This document shows, piece after piece, positions 21,385 to 28,549 of a stretch of DNA of 29,885 nt. Made by a program: the position numbers and the translations under genes. Origin of the DNA: JACQFK01 sp036383955. Lineage in GTDB: Bacteria > Planctomycetota > MHYJ01 > JACPRB01. Where the stretch lies: the NCBI GenBank assembly GCA_036383955.1, contig DASVNH010000029.1, positions 1-29,885 on the forward strand, read 5' to 3'. The notes beneath the pieces are model-generated. The model was given only the letters and a program-made list of their open reading frames with translations, was not told the DNA's origin and searched no databases. The first letter of the stretch is position 1, and every line of letters starts with the position of its first letter.

Positions 21385-21680
21385 TCGTCGCCCTCGCCGG
21401 CCGGAACCCCGCGCTCGTCGACCGCCTGAGCGCCGCGGGCCACACCGTCCTCCCGCTGCCGCGCGTGATGGGCCGGTTGCCGGGCGTCGACGTCGTCGTC
21501 GACCTCACGGGCCGCGCCACGCGCACGCTGCTCGACCGGATCCTCGACCTCCCGCGCCGCCCCGGGCTCTTCCTCTCGCCGGATCCCGCGGCCCGCGCGG
21601 CGACGCTCTTGGGAGTCCGCGTGATCCTCCTCCGGCCGGCCGACGACGTCTTCCCCCTGATCCGCAAGGAGGCCGTATGA
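21381..21680 (+). CDS. Small hypothetical protein, Rossmann-like
   Basis: The 99-residue protein starts MIVALAGRNPALVDRLSAAGHTVLPLP and continues with GVDVVVDLTGRATRTLLDRI and a late GVRVILLRPADDVFPLI. This alternation of short beta strands and helices resembles half of a nucleotide-binding fold, but a full GxxGxxG motif is missing and nothing more specific can be said. It overlaps the DUF2071 stop and the next start by ATGA. Confidence 0.65.
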   Translation: MIVALAGRNPALVDRLSAAGHTVLPLPRVMGRLPGVDVVVDLTGRATRTLLDRILDLPRRPGLFLSPDPAARAATLLGVRVILLRPADDVFPLIRKEAV

Positions 21681-22075
21681 CCGCCCTGCTCTGGACCGCC
21701 GGCGTCCTTCAGCTGGTCGTCGCCGCCGCGAACGTCCCCGTCGCGCGCGTCCTCCGCCTGCGCGAGGAGTTCGGCCGGCTCTCGCCCCTGCCGCGCCACA
21801 TCGTCCTCACGCACCACGCGTACATCGCGGGGCTCATCGCGGCCTTCGGGGCGCTCTGCCTTCTCTTCGCGCCCGAGCTTGCCTCGGGCGCTCCGCTCGC
21901 GCTTTTCCTCGACGCCCTCCTCGCTCTCTTCTGGGGAACGAGGCTCGTCCTTCAGCTCTTCGTGTATGACCGCGAGCTCCGGGGACGCTACCGTACCGCG
22001 GACCTGGGCTTTTCCCTGGCGTTCGCCGGGCTGACCGCGACGTTTCTCGCCTGCCTCGGGAAGGGCCTCGCGTGA
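21677..22075 (+). CDS. Small membrane protein of unknown function
   Basis: The 132-residue protein has helices at about 3-22, 43-66, 73-93 and 106-127, a conserved-looking HIVLTHHAYIAGLIAAFGALC segment, and a short polar loop (YDRELRGRYR). It is the last gene of the DUF2071 operon. Only 5 bp separate its stop from that of the convergent HEAT-repeat gene. Confidence 0.7.
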   Translation: MTALLWTAGVLQLVVAAANVPVARVLRLREEFGRLSPLPRHIVLTHHAYIAGLIAAFGALCLLFAPELASGAPLALFLDALLALFWGTRLVLQLFVYDRELRGRYRTADLGFSLAFAGLTATFLACLGKGLA

Positions 22076-22080
22076 AGCCC

Positions 22081-23337
22081 CTAGGCCTTCCGCTTCTCCG
22101 CCCTGGCGCGGATGGCGGCGATGGCGGCGGAGACCGACTCTTTCGGTCCAAAGCTTCTGTCGAACTCTTGCAGGGCCTCGATCGCCTCGGGACCCGCGAT
22201 CAGCCCCAGGGCTTTCGCGGCCATCTCCCGATCGTAGCCCGTCACGGAGTGCCTCATCCATTTGACAAGTCCGGGAACGGCGGCCGCGGCCGCCGGCCCG
22301 TAGGAGCTCAGGACGTCGACAGCTTCGACAAAGAAGTTCGTGTCCTCCATGCCGTCGGCGATCAAGGGAATCGCTTCGCGGGGCCGGATGTCGGGGAAGG
22401 CCAGCATCGCCCGCATGGCGTCCCGGCGACCCTCGTCGGTCTTCGACGCGAGCCGGCGAAGGATCGCCCGAGCCGCCTGAAGCGGCGGATGCGCGAGGTC
22501 GATGGTGCTGACCCGCTTGGAGCTCCGGGGCTCGCCGCGCAGCTTCAGGATCGCCGATGCCGCGGCGCGGCGGACCTCCTCGTTCCATTCTTCCGAGAGC
22601 AGCTCCCTCAGGAGGGAGATCGACGCCTCGCCGCCGAGCTTCCCCACCGCTTCCGCCGCGGCCCGACGGTCGTGCGAGTAGGGCGCGTCCAGAGACTTGG
22701 CGATGCCCGGAAGGGCGTCCCGGGCGCCGATCGCCGCCAAGGCGGCGGACGCGGGGCTCGCGGCCTCCGTGCCGAGCAACTTCTGGAGAGCGGGCGTCGC
22801 GGCGGCCGCGGCCGGTCCGGCCATGGCCAGGGCTTCCGCCGCCTTCCAGCACAGATGCGAATGAGACAAGGCCTGAATCAGTTGCGGCACGCAGTCCGCC
22901 ACGGCGGCGGGACCGATGGCCATGAGGGTCCTCACGGCCGCCTCGCGCACCTCGACCGAGGAGTGGTTGACGCACGCGCGAAGGAGGGGCACGTGGGCCG
23001 CGCCGCCCGGCCACGGGGTGCCCTCCGGGAGCAGGTTATGGACCGCCAGGTTGATGCCGTCCACGTCGCTCCCGCCGCGAGCGGCTTCAAACAAGGACAC
23101 CAGCCAATGGACGGCGGAAGGGCCGACGAGGTGGCACGCGTTGACGAGCATTCCGCGATCGAGCCCGCTCGGAAGCGCCGGCGCGCCGGATTTCCGGAGC
23201 GCCCGCACTTTGTTCTCCAGCGCGCGGACCCGGCTCGAATAGGCGCCGTCCTTGGCGCTGTACTCGTTCTTCCGATCCTCCTCCTGCTTGAGACGGTCGA
23301 TCTCGCGCAACAGCGCCAACAGCTCGTCGCCTTGCAT
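22081..23337 (-). CDS. HEAT-repeat protein with N-terminal coiled coil
   Basis: The 418-residue protein begins with a charged helical stretch (LLALLREIDRLKQEEDRK) that could form a coiled coil to about residue 50. It then contains at least eight HEAT or PBS-lyase-type repeats, for example VEVREAAVRTLMAIGPAAV, RRAAAEAVGKLGGEASISLL, EEVRRAAASAILKLRG and AAKALGLIAGPEAIEAL. There is no signal peptide or enzymatic motif; it is probably a cytoplasmic scaffold. A Shine-Dalgarno GGGAGG lies about 6 nt before its ATG. It is transcribed away from the TOMM operon, so no functional link is implied. Confidence 0.88.
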   Translation of the reverse strand: MQGDELLALLREIDRLKQEEDRKNEYSAKDGAYSSRVRALENKVRALRKSGAPALPSGLDRGMLVNACHLVGPSAVHWLVSLFEAARGGSDVDGINLAVHNLLPEGTPWPGGAAHVPLLRACVNHSSVEVREAAVRTLMAIGPAAVADCVPQLIQALSHSHLCWKAAEALAMAGPAAAAATPALQKLLGTEAASPASAALAAIGARDALPGIAKSLDAPYSHDRRAAAEAVGKLGGEASISLLRELLSEEWNEEVRRAAASAILKLRGEPRSSKRVSTIDLAHPPLQAARAILRRLASKTDEGRRDAMRAMLAFPDIRPREAIPLIADGMEDTNFFVEAVDVLSSYGPAAAAAVPGLVKWMRHSVTGYDREMAAKALGLIAGPEAIEALQEFDRSFGPKESVSAAIAAIRARAEKRKA

Positions 23338-23396
23338 AGGTGCCTCCCCGGGGCAAGTATATCGCGCGCGTTCCGCCCTTCAGAAACGGAGGGGAT
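23338..23396. promoter_or_regulatory. Divergent promoter region between the HEAT gene and the TOMM operon
   Basis: The minus strand has TATACT (23356-23361) and a GGGAGG ribosome site for the HEAT gene. The plus strand has TATATC at 23358-23363 and ACGGAGGGG (23386-23394) as ribosome site for the ATG at 23397. The two -10-like elements overlap. No good -35 is seen on either strand. Confidence 0.4.
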
Positions 23397-24281
23397 ATGC
23401 TCCTCAACGTGAACGCTTGGCTCCGACGGTCCGCGACGGCCGGGGCCGTCGCCTGGGCCGTGATCGCGGTCGTCGCGCCCTTCGGCGTGATGGAGAAGCT
23501 CTTCCTGCTCGCGCCGCTCGTCGCGATGCCGCTCGCGTTCGCCCTCCTTGAGCCGGCGCCCTGGATGGTGTCGATCCTCCAGCCGTTCGCGGCGGCGGCG
23601 GCGACGGCCTCCTTCTTCGTCCCCCCGGGCACCATCGCGGCCGGGCTCGCGGCGCCCTGGGCGATCCTGACGGGCGTCGCCGCCCTCGAAGGGCTGACGC
23701 GCGTGCGGACCTATTCGCTCGAGGAGGTGGTGACGACCCTGTCGCTGCTGCTCCTGCCGGTCGGCGGCGGCTGGCTGGTGGCGACGCGGGCGGGCCTCGC
23801 GCCGATGGGCTTCGGCGAGCCGATCGCGCTGCTGACCGCCGTGCACTTCCACTTCACGGCCTTCCTCGCGCCGGCGCTCGCCGTGCTCGCGGGGCGCGGC
23901 ACCCGCGGCTTCGACCGGACGCTCTTCCGCGCGTCGGCCTTCGGCATCCTCGGCGGCACGCCGCTGCTGGCCGTCGGGTTCCTCGTCTCGCCGCTCCTCA
24001 AGCTCGCGGGCGTGTTCCTCCTGGCCGCCGCCCTCGGGGGCGTCGCCCTGTCCCAACTGCGGGCCCTGCCCCGTCTAAAGGGGCGGATGTCGAAGCTCCT
24101 CCTCGCGCTCTCCTCGGCGGCGGTGCTCGCCGGCATGCTCATCGCCGCGCTCTACGAGATCGGCTTCTTCACGGGGCGCGGGTGGCTCTCCATTCCCCAG
24201 GTGGCGCGCAGCCACGGGCCGCTCAACGGCCTGGGCTTCGCGGTGGCGGGTCTCATGGCCTGGACCCTGGAAAGGAGATAA
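23397..24281 (+). CDS. YndJ-like polytopic membrane protein, first gene of the TOMM operon
   Basis: The 294-residue protein has about eight to nine hydrophobic segments and two motifs typical of the YndJ family: AVHFHFTAFLAPALAVLAGR near the middle, and SHGPLNGLGFAVAGLMAWTL at the end. YndJ proteins have no proven role. The ATG at 23397 is chosen for the ribosome site ACGGAGGGG; an upstream ATG at 23340 lacks one. Its stop is 1 nt before the first poly-Cys gene, so it is in the same operon. An immunity, transport or membrane-chaperone role for the modified product is possible but only inferred from position. Confidence 0.8.
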   Translation: MLLNVNAWLRRSATAGAVAWAVIAVVAPFGVMEKLFLLAPLVAMPLAFALLEPAPWMVSILQPFAAAAATASFFVPPGTIAAGLAAPWAILTGVAALEGLTRVRTYSLEEVVTTLSLLLLPVGGGWLVATRAGLAPMGFGEPIALLTAVHFHFTAFLAPALAVLAGRGTRGFDRTLFRASAFGILGGTPLLAVGFLVSPLLKLAGVFLLAAALGGVALSQLRALPRLKGRMSKLLLALSSAAVLAGMLIAALYEIGFFTGRGWLSIPQVARSHGPLNGLGFAVAGLMAWTLERR

Positions 24282-24282
24282 G

Positions 24283-24726
24283 ATGGGCCGCGACATGGAG
24301 ATCCGCGTCCATCCGCCCGAACGCCTCCGCCGCTCCGCCGGGGTCTCCGCGTGCTGCTGCTGCTGTTGCTGCTGCTGCTGCCTCCACACGATCGGCGGCG
24401 TCGTCGGCGCGGCGGTCGGCGGCAAGGACGCCTCCGGCCCCGAGGAGCTCCGCACGCTCAAGGTCTACTGGCTGAGCTTCGCCGCCGTCATGGGCGTGAC
24501 CCTGCTCGCGGGCGCCGCCACCGACAACTTCGCGATGGCGTTCATCCTCATCGCGGGCGCCCTGCCCCTCGGCCAGCTCTTCACCTCGCTCCTCGTCCTG
24601 GTCATGGCCGCCGTCCTGCCCAACCCCCTCCATCTCCCGACCCTCGGCCGCGTCACCTGGAAAAGCGTCCTCTGGTCCGTCGTCGGCCTTCTGATCTGGC
24701 TGGTCCCTATTTTGGCGGCTTCATGA
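24283..24726 (+). CDS. Poly-cysteine membrane protein 1 (Cys10), candidate TOMM substrate
   Basis: The 147-residue protein has a 23-residue basic N-terminus with HPPERLRRS, then ten consecutive cysteines (residues 24-33), LHTIGG, a Gly/Ala-rich hydrophobic segment (VVGAAVGG), and three to four transmembrane helices (about 61-77, 82-93, 97-113 and 128-146). Its end, LPTLGRVTWKSVLWSV, matches the second poly-Cys protein (KPTLGRITWKGFLWGF). Streptolysin S precursor SagA also has a leader followed by a Cys run that becomes thiazoles, so residues 24-33 are the natural core, with the N-terminus as the leader. The strong ribosome site AAGGAGATAAG precedes the ATG. Being membrane-embedded, the product probably stays in the cell. 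Metal binding by free cysteines is the main alternative. Confidence 0.85.
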   Translation: MGRDMEIRVHPPERLRRSAGVSACCCCCCCCCCLHTIGGVVGAAVGGKDASGPEELRTLKVYWLSFAAVMGVTLLAGAATDNFAMAFILIAGALPLGQLFTSLLVLVMAAVLPNPLHLPTLGRVTWKSVLWSVVGLLIWLVPILAAS

Positions 24727-25322
24727 AGCTCCTCCGCAAACGCGTCCTCATCCCCGCCGCGCTCTTCCTCGTGACCGGCACCCTCTTCCTCGTCCTGGTC
24801 CTCCGCGGCACGCTCGCCTCGAGCGAGACGCCGAGGCCGTCGACCTCCTCCGAAGGCGCGCTCGCCCAGCTCTGGCTCACCCCCGAAGGCCGCAAGGTCG
24901 TCCGCTGCGCGATCGTGATCGACCGCCCCCTCGACCGCGTCTGGGGCGTCGTCACCGGCTACGCCAAGTTCCCCGAGATCTTCCCCACGATCCGGAAGGC
25001 GCAGTCGAGCGTCGAAGCCGACGGCCGCCACCGCCTCCGCGCCGACGTCTCCGCGTCGCTCCTCGGCACGTGGCCCATCGACGTCCTCATCCGCCACGAG
25101 GAGAAGGGCGACGTCCGGGTCGCCTCCTGGGATCAGCCGACGGGCGACGTCCTCAAGAACGCCGGCAGCTGGACGCTGACGAAAGTCGACGACCAGCGCA
25201 CGCTCGTGGAGTACCTTTTGGATGTCGAGATCAGCGGCTATCCCGACTGGTTCGTCCGCGCCATCCTGCGCGGCCGCCAGAGGGGGATCCTGCGCGCGCT
25301 CGACGAAGGGGCCCGCCGATGA
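24723..25322 (+). CDS. Membrane-anchored SRPBCC (polyketide cyclase/START-like) protein between the poly-Cys genes
   Basis: The 199-residue protein has a basic start (KLLRKR), one transmembrane helix at about 8-28, a Ser/Thr/Glu-rich linker, and an SRPBCC fold. That fold includes VRCAIVIDRPLDRVWGVVTGYAKFPEIFPTI near residues 60-90 and later DVRVASWDQPTGD and YLLDVEISGYPDWF. SRPBCC domains form a hydrophobic pocket that binds lipids, polyketides or other ligands. It overlaps both poly-Cys genes by ATGA, so it should be made in step with them. A role in binding the modified membrane product or a lipid is an inference; no catalytic residues are evident. Confidence 0.82.
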   Translation: MKLLRKRVLIPAALFLVTGTLFLVLVLRGTLASSETPRPSTSSEGALAQLWLTPEGRKVVRCAIVIDRPLDRVWGVVTGYAKFPEIFPTIRKAQSSVEADGRHRLRADVSASLLGTWPIDVLIRHEEKGDVRVASWDQPTGDVLKNAGSWTLTKVDDQRTLVEYLLDVEISGYPDWFVRAILRGRQRGILRALDEGARR

Positions 25323-25756
25323 TCCTGCGGAAGCATCCGCCCGAGCGCCGCCGCAAGAGCGTGACGCTCGCGGCCCACGGCTGCTGCTGCTGTTGCTGCT
25401 GCTGCCTCCATTCCGTGGGCGGCCTGATCGGCTCGGCGGTCGCCGGCACGAAGACCCACACGGACGAGTCCCGCCGCACCGTGAAGGTCTACTGGCTCGT
25501 GCTCCTCGCCCTGACCGCGCTGACCGTCGCCGGCGCCACGAACGAGAACCGGGGAAACGTCGCCGTCGGCCTCGTCATCACCGCCCTGATCCTTCCGGGC
25601 GTCCAGCTGGGCGCCTCGTTCTTCACGTTCTGCGCCAGCATGTTCATGGCCCTCGACAAGCCCACCCTCGGCCGGATCACCTGGAAGGGCTTCCTCTGGG
25701 GCTTCATCGGCGCGCTCGTCATGATCGTCCCGCTCATGGCCATGTCCTACATGTAG
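25319..25756 (+). CDS. Poly-cysteine membrane protein 2 (Cys8), candidate TOMM substrate
   Basis: The 145-residue protein is a paralogue of the Cys10 protein. It starts MILRKHPPERRRKS, sharing HPPERxRxS, and carries eight consecutive cysteines (residues 22-29) followed by LHSVGGLIGSAVAG, in place of LHTIGGVVGAAVGG. KVYWL follows, then transmembrane helices (about 60-75, 84-101, 104-113 and 124-142). Seven of the eight cysteine codons are TGC, with one TGT in fourth position. It is followed 3 nt later by the modification genes. The expected product is a thiazole run in a membrane protein; this is inferred, not shown. Confidence 0.85.
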   Translation: MILRKHPPERRRKSVTLAAHGCCCCCCCCLHSVGGLIGSAVAGTKTHTDESRRTVKVYWLVLLALTALTVAGATNENRGNVAVGLVITALILPGVQLGASFFTFCASMFMALDKPTLGRITWKGFLWGFIGALVMIVPLMAMSYM

Positions 25757-25759
25757 CCC

Positions 25760-26509
25760 ATGCGGCTCGTGCCCGCGCTGCCGTTCTCGGTCCTGCCGGC
25801 GAAGGATGTCGTCCACCTCGTCGCCGGCGAGGACGTCCGCTTCAGCCTCTCGGCCCCGGGCGTCGACGCCTGGCTCCCCGCGCTGTTCGCCGCGCTCGAC
25901 GGCCGGCCGCTCGAGGAGGCGCTGGGGGCCGTCGAGCCCGCCCGGCGCGACGAGGCGCGACGGCTGATCGACCGCCTCCGCGGCGAGCGCGTGCTGGTGG
26001 ACGCGTCCGCGCGGGCCGCGCACCGCCCGGCCGCGCTGGAGGTGTTCCGCCAGGACCGGCTCGACTACGACGCGGCGCTGCGCTTCAACCGCGAGGCCCG
26101 CGCGCCGTGGATCTGGGCGACGACGGGCCCGGCGCAGCGCGCCTACGTGAGCCCGGTCTTCCTGCCGGACGCGGGCCCCTGCCTCGAGTGCCTGGTCCGG
26201 CACTTCCGCGGGCTCTCGCCGGCGGCGGAGATCTACGACGCCCTGATCGAGCACGCGCGCGCGGGCGGCGAGATCCGCCCGTCGGCCTTCCCGCCCGCCG
26301 GCGCCGCGATCGTGGACCAGCTCGTCGCCTGGAAGACGGCGATGTTCGCCGAGCCCGAGCCGCCCGCGGCGCTCTATCAGCTCCACGTCGTCGAGGCCGC
26401 GTCCCTCGCCGTCTCCGTCCACCCCGTGCTCGCCGACCCGGAATGTCCCTCCTGCGCTCGACGCCCACGGCGCCGAGCTTCGGAGGGCGTCGCCGAAGAA
26501 CGTCGATGA
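25760..26509 (+). CDS. TOMM leader-binding / E1-like cyclodehydratase partner (C protein)
   Basis: The 249-residue protein resembles the cyclodehydratase C (ocin-ThiF-like, TIGR03882-type) partner of YcaO enzymes. An N-terminal part (about 1-80) resembles an RRE that binds leader peptides (LPFSVLPAKDVVHLVAGEDVRFSL). It is followed by a reduced E1-like domain with PVFLPDAGPCLECLVRHF, giving Cys141 and Cys144, and a late DPECPSC, giving Cys229 and Cys232. These four cysteines form the structural zinc site of the family. It is not fused to YcaO, unlike many members. The C-terminus runs into the YcaO gene by ATGA. Its likely job is to present the poly-Cys leader to YcaO. Confidence 0.9.
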   Translation: MRLVPALPFSVLPAKDVVHLVAGEDVRFSLSAPGVDAWLPALFAALDGRPLEEALGAVEPARRDEARRLIDRLRGERVLVDASARAAHRPAALEVFRQDRLDYDAALRFNREARAPWIWATTGPAQRAYVSPVFLPDAGPCLECLVRHFRGLSPAAEIYDALIEHARAGGEIRPSAFPPAGAAIVDQLVAWKTAMFAEPEPPAALYQLHVVEAASLAVSVHPVLADPECPSCARRPRRRASEGVAEERR

Positions 26510-27654
26510 TCGACAACGCCTTCATGGGGATCTTCACGACCTCCGGCCGCTCGCCGCGCGAGGCGGCGGATCCGGACGTCGTCCTCTGGGCCGCCTCCCT
26601 CATGCCCCGCGGGCCGCGCCCGTCCGCGCTGCCGGTCGGCGGCGCCGGCTGGACCGAGGAGGCCGCGCGCGAGGCCGCGCTCGGGGAGGGCGTCGAACGC
26701 TTCATGCCCTACCCGCTGCCCCAGGACGCGTTCGTCGAATCGACCTACGATCGCCTGGCCGAACCCGCCGTCGATCCCGCCCGCTGGGTGCTCTTCCACC
26801 CCGAGCAGCACGCGCGGCCCGGGTTTCCGTTCGCGCCGTTCACGCGCTCGACCTCCTGCCGCTGGGCCGCCTTCCGCCGGGCGCCGGACGGCGCGCCCGT
26901 CTGGGTGCCGGAAGAGATGGCGTTCCTGTTCCTCGCCGGCCACCGCTTCGCGCCGGGCGTCTCCACCGGCCTCTCGTCCGGCCGGCCGGGACATCCCGTG
27001 CTCCTGCGGGGGGCGCAGGAGGTCGTGGAGCGCGACGCCGTCGTCGGCGCCTGGTGGGGCCGGTATCCGCTCGAGGAGTGGCGGCGGGAGGTCGATGTCC
27101 GCCTCGCCCGCCCCCACCTGCGCTGGCGGTTCTTCCGCGCGGCGACTCCCTACAGCGCGCACGCGACGATCGTGACGGTCGAGGGCGCGGGCCTCTTCGG
27201 CGCCGGCTCGGCGGTGCGCGAGACGCGCGAGGCGAGCTGGGAGAAGAGCTCGCTGGAGGCGGCGCATTCGCTGGCCTACGCGCGGAAGCTGCGCGCGGAG
27301 ATGGCGGCGGAGGACGTCGACCGCCTCGACACCTTCGCGGCCCACGCGGCCTACTACTCGTTCCATCCCGGCCGGCTCGCGTCGACGCCCTTCGCGTCCC
27401 CGGCGCCGCCGGGCGGCGGGGCGTCGGAGGTTGAACCGCTCGCCCGGCTGATCGAGCGGCTCGGGCCGGAGCGGCCCGTGCTGTACCGGCTCATGACGCC
27501 GCCGGGGCTCGCGGACCGCCTCGTGCTGAAGGTGTTGATCCCGGGCCTGCAGCCGCTGCACGGCGCGGCCGCGTTCGCGCATCTGGGCGGACCGCTCTGG
27601 GCCCCGCGGGGGCTGGCGGAGTGGGCCGCGTGTCCGCCGCATCCCTTCGCGTGA
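26506..27654 (+). CDS. YcaO-family cyclodehydratase (D protein)
   Basis: The 382-residue protein has YcaO hallmarks: TEEAAREAALGEGVERF near 50-66, a GVSTGLSSGRPGHPVLLRGAQEVVERDAVV segment near 150-180 (nucleotide-binding Glu/Arg residues), a later REASWEKSSLEAAHSLAYARKL helix, and the proline-rich ending PPHPFA typical of azoline-forming members. YcaO uses ATP to activate the peptide amide so that Cys or Ser/Thr side chains cyclise to thiazolines or oxazolines. The ATG at 26506 (ATGA overlap) is preferred because the operon uses such junctions; an ATG at 26443 would add 21 residues and overlap the C-protein gene by 67 nt. The Cys runs upstream are its likely substrates. Confidence 0.9.
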   Translation: MIDNAFMGIFTTSGRSPREAADPDVVLWAASLMPRGPRPSALPVGGAGWTEEAAREAALGEGVERFMPYPLPQDAFVESTYDRLAEPAVDPARWVLFHPEQHARPGFPFAPFTRSTSCRWAAFRRAPDGAPVWVPEEMAFLFLAGHRFAPGVSTGLSSGRPGHPVLLRGAQEVVERDAVVGAWWGRYPLEEWRREVDVRLARPHLRWRFFRAATPYSAHATIVTVEGAGLFGAGSAVRETREASWEKSSLEAAHSLAYARKLRAEMAAEDVDRLDTFAAHAAYYSFHPGRLASTPFASPAPPGGGASEVEPLARLIERLGPERPVLYRLMTPPGLADRLVLKVLIPGLQPLHGAAAFAHLGGPLWAPRGLAEWAACPPHPFA

Positions 27655-27662
27655 GGTGGTTG

Positions 27663-28355
27663 ATGGGTTCGCCGCTCGCTTTCTACCGCTGGACCGAGCT
27701 CGACCGGACGTCGTGGCCCGCCTTCCGCGACGCGGCGGGCGCGTTCGAATCGGCCGACGTCCGGCCGCGGGCGCATCCGGGCCTGCCGACGGTCGCGCTG
27801 CCCAAGCCGCGGGCGCGACGGCTCGCGCCGCTCGATCGCGCGCTCGTCGCGCGGCGCTCGGCGCGAAAGCTGTCGACCGCCCCGATCTCCGACCGCGATC
27901 TCGGGCATCTGCTGTACTTCTCGCATGGGGCCGTCGAGGCCGGCGCGCGCGGCCCGACGCCCTCGGCGGGCGGGCTGCAGGCGCTCGAACTGTACCTGGT
28001 TCGTTTCGGCGACGGCGCGTACCACTACGACCGGGCGGGGCACCACCTGTCGCGGCTGGGCGGCGCCGACCGGGCGGACTGGCGGACGCGGGTGCCGTCG
28101 CTGGACCTCGTCGAGGGCGGCTCGCTGCTCTGGCTGATCGTGGGGGACGTCGAGCGCGTGGAAGCCAAGTACGGCGCGCGGGGCCTGCGCTTCCTGCTGC
28201 TGGAGGCGGGCCACCTGATGCAGAACCTCTGCGTGGTCTCGGCGAGCCTGAAGCGGGCGACGGTCCCGCTGGGGGCGTTCTTCGAGCGGGACGTCGCGTC
28301 CGCCCTGAAGCTTCCGGAGACGGACCTCGTGCTCTACGCCGGCCTCTGCGGCTAA
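27663..28355 (+). CDS. SagB-type FMN-dependent azoline dehydrogenase (B protein)
   Basis: The 230-residue nitroreductase-fold protein has ARRSARKLSTAPISDRDLGHLLYFSHG near 60-85, then RGPTPSAGGLQALELYLV (the conserved R..PSaG..) and the late LLLEAGHLMQNLCVVSASL. This is the SagB signature, so it should oxidise thiazolines to thiazoles with FMN. The ATG at 27663 is chosen from homology with other SagB starts; a GTG at 27651 overlaps the YcaO stop by GTGA and is an alternative that adds 4 residues. It completes a B-C-D set. It is the last gene of the operon, followed by a palindrome with a probable terminator role. Confidence 0.88.
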   Translation: MGSPLAFYRWTELDRTSWPAFRDAAGAFESADVRPRAHPGLPTVALPKPRARRLAPLDRALVARRSARKLSTAPISDRDLGHLLYFSHGAVEAGARGPTPSAGGLQALELYLVRFGDGAYHYDRAGHHLSRLGGADRADWRTRVPSLDLVEGGSLLWLIVGDVERVEAKYGARGLRFLLLEAGHLMQNLCVVSASLKRATVPLGAFFERDVASALKLPETDLVLYAGLCG

Positions 28356-28549
28356 GTGTTATCGTTCGAATCCGATTCGGACGTTAACACTTCGTGGCCC
28401 GCGCAGCGGAGGACGGGCAGCGGCGGGTATTTGGGGTAGCGGGGGTCGCGCTCGGCGAGGGCGCAGCGCAGGAACTCCGAGCCGCGGTCGTTGCGCTGGA
28501 CGCGGACGTGGACGCAGGAGGCGCAGAGCCCGGCCTCGGGAGTCGCCAT
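28352..28549 (-). CDS. Small cysteine-containing protein of a widespread uncharacterised family
   Basis: The 65-residue protein has LCASCVHVRVQRNDRGSEF followed by LRCALAERDPRYPKYPPLPV and then LRCAGHE. The C-x2-C...GSxFxxC...DPRxPKYPxLPVxxCxGxE pattern recurs in many short proteins of environmental bacteria as I recall; none has a known role. The four cysteines suggest a zinc or other metal site. Its C-terminus (SESDSNDNT) is encoded by the palindrome at 28354-28392, and its stop overlaps the SagB stop by 2 bp on the opposite strand. The start is the ATG at 28549. Confidence 0.75.
   Translation of the reverse strand: MATPEAGLCASCVHVRVQRNDRGSEFLRCALAERDPRYPKYPPLPVLRCAGHEVLTSESDSNDNT
28354..28392. 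terminator. 39-bp near-palindrome, possible bidirectional terminator
   Basis: The outer arms AAGTGTTA (28354-28361) and TAACACTT (28385-28392) are reverse complements, and an inner inverted repeat CGAAT-CCG-ATTCG lies at the centre. Only a few base pairs are mismatched. It follows the SagB stop and forms the last codons of the opposite-strand gene. There is no long T-run, so terminator strength is uncertain. Confidence 0.6.

Noticed and set aside
24339..24387. Cys-codon tracts as non-coding microsatellites
   Set aside because: Both copies lie in frame within proteins that share conserved flanks (HPPER before, LHxxGG after), and the surrounding genes encode cysteine-modifying enzymes.
24283..25756. 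Poly-Cys proteins as metallothionein-like metal binders
   Set aside because: Not excluded, but adjacent C, YcaO and SagB genes in the same operon make heterocycle formation the better explanation.
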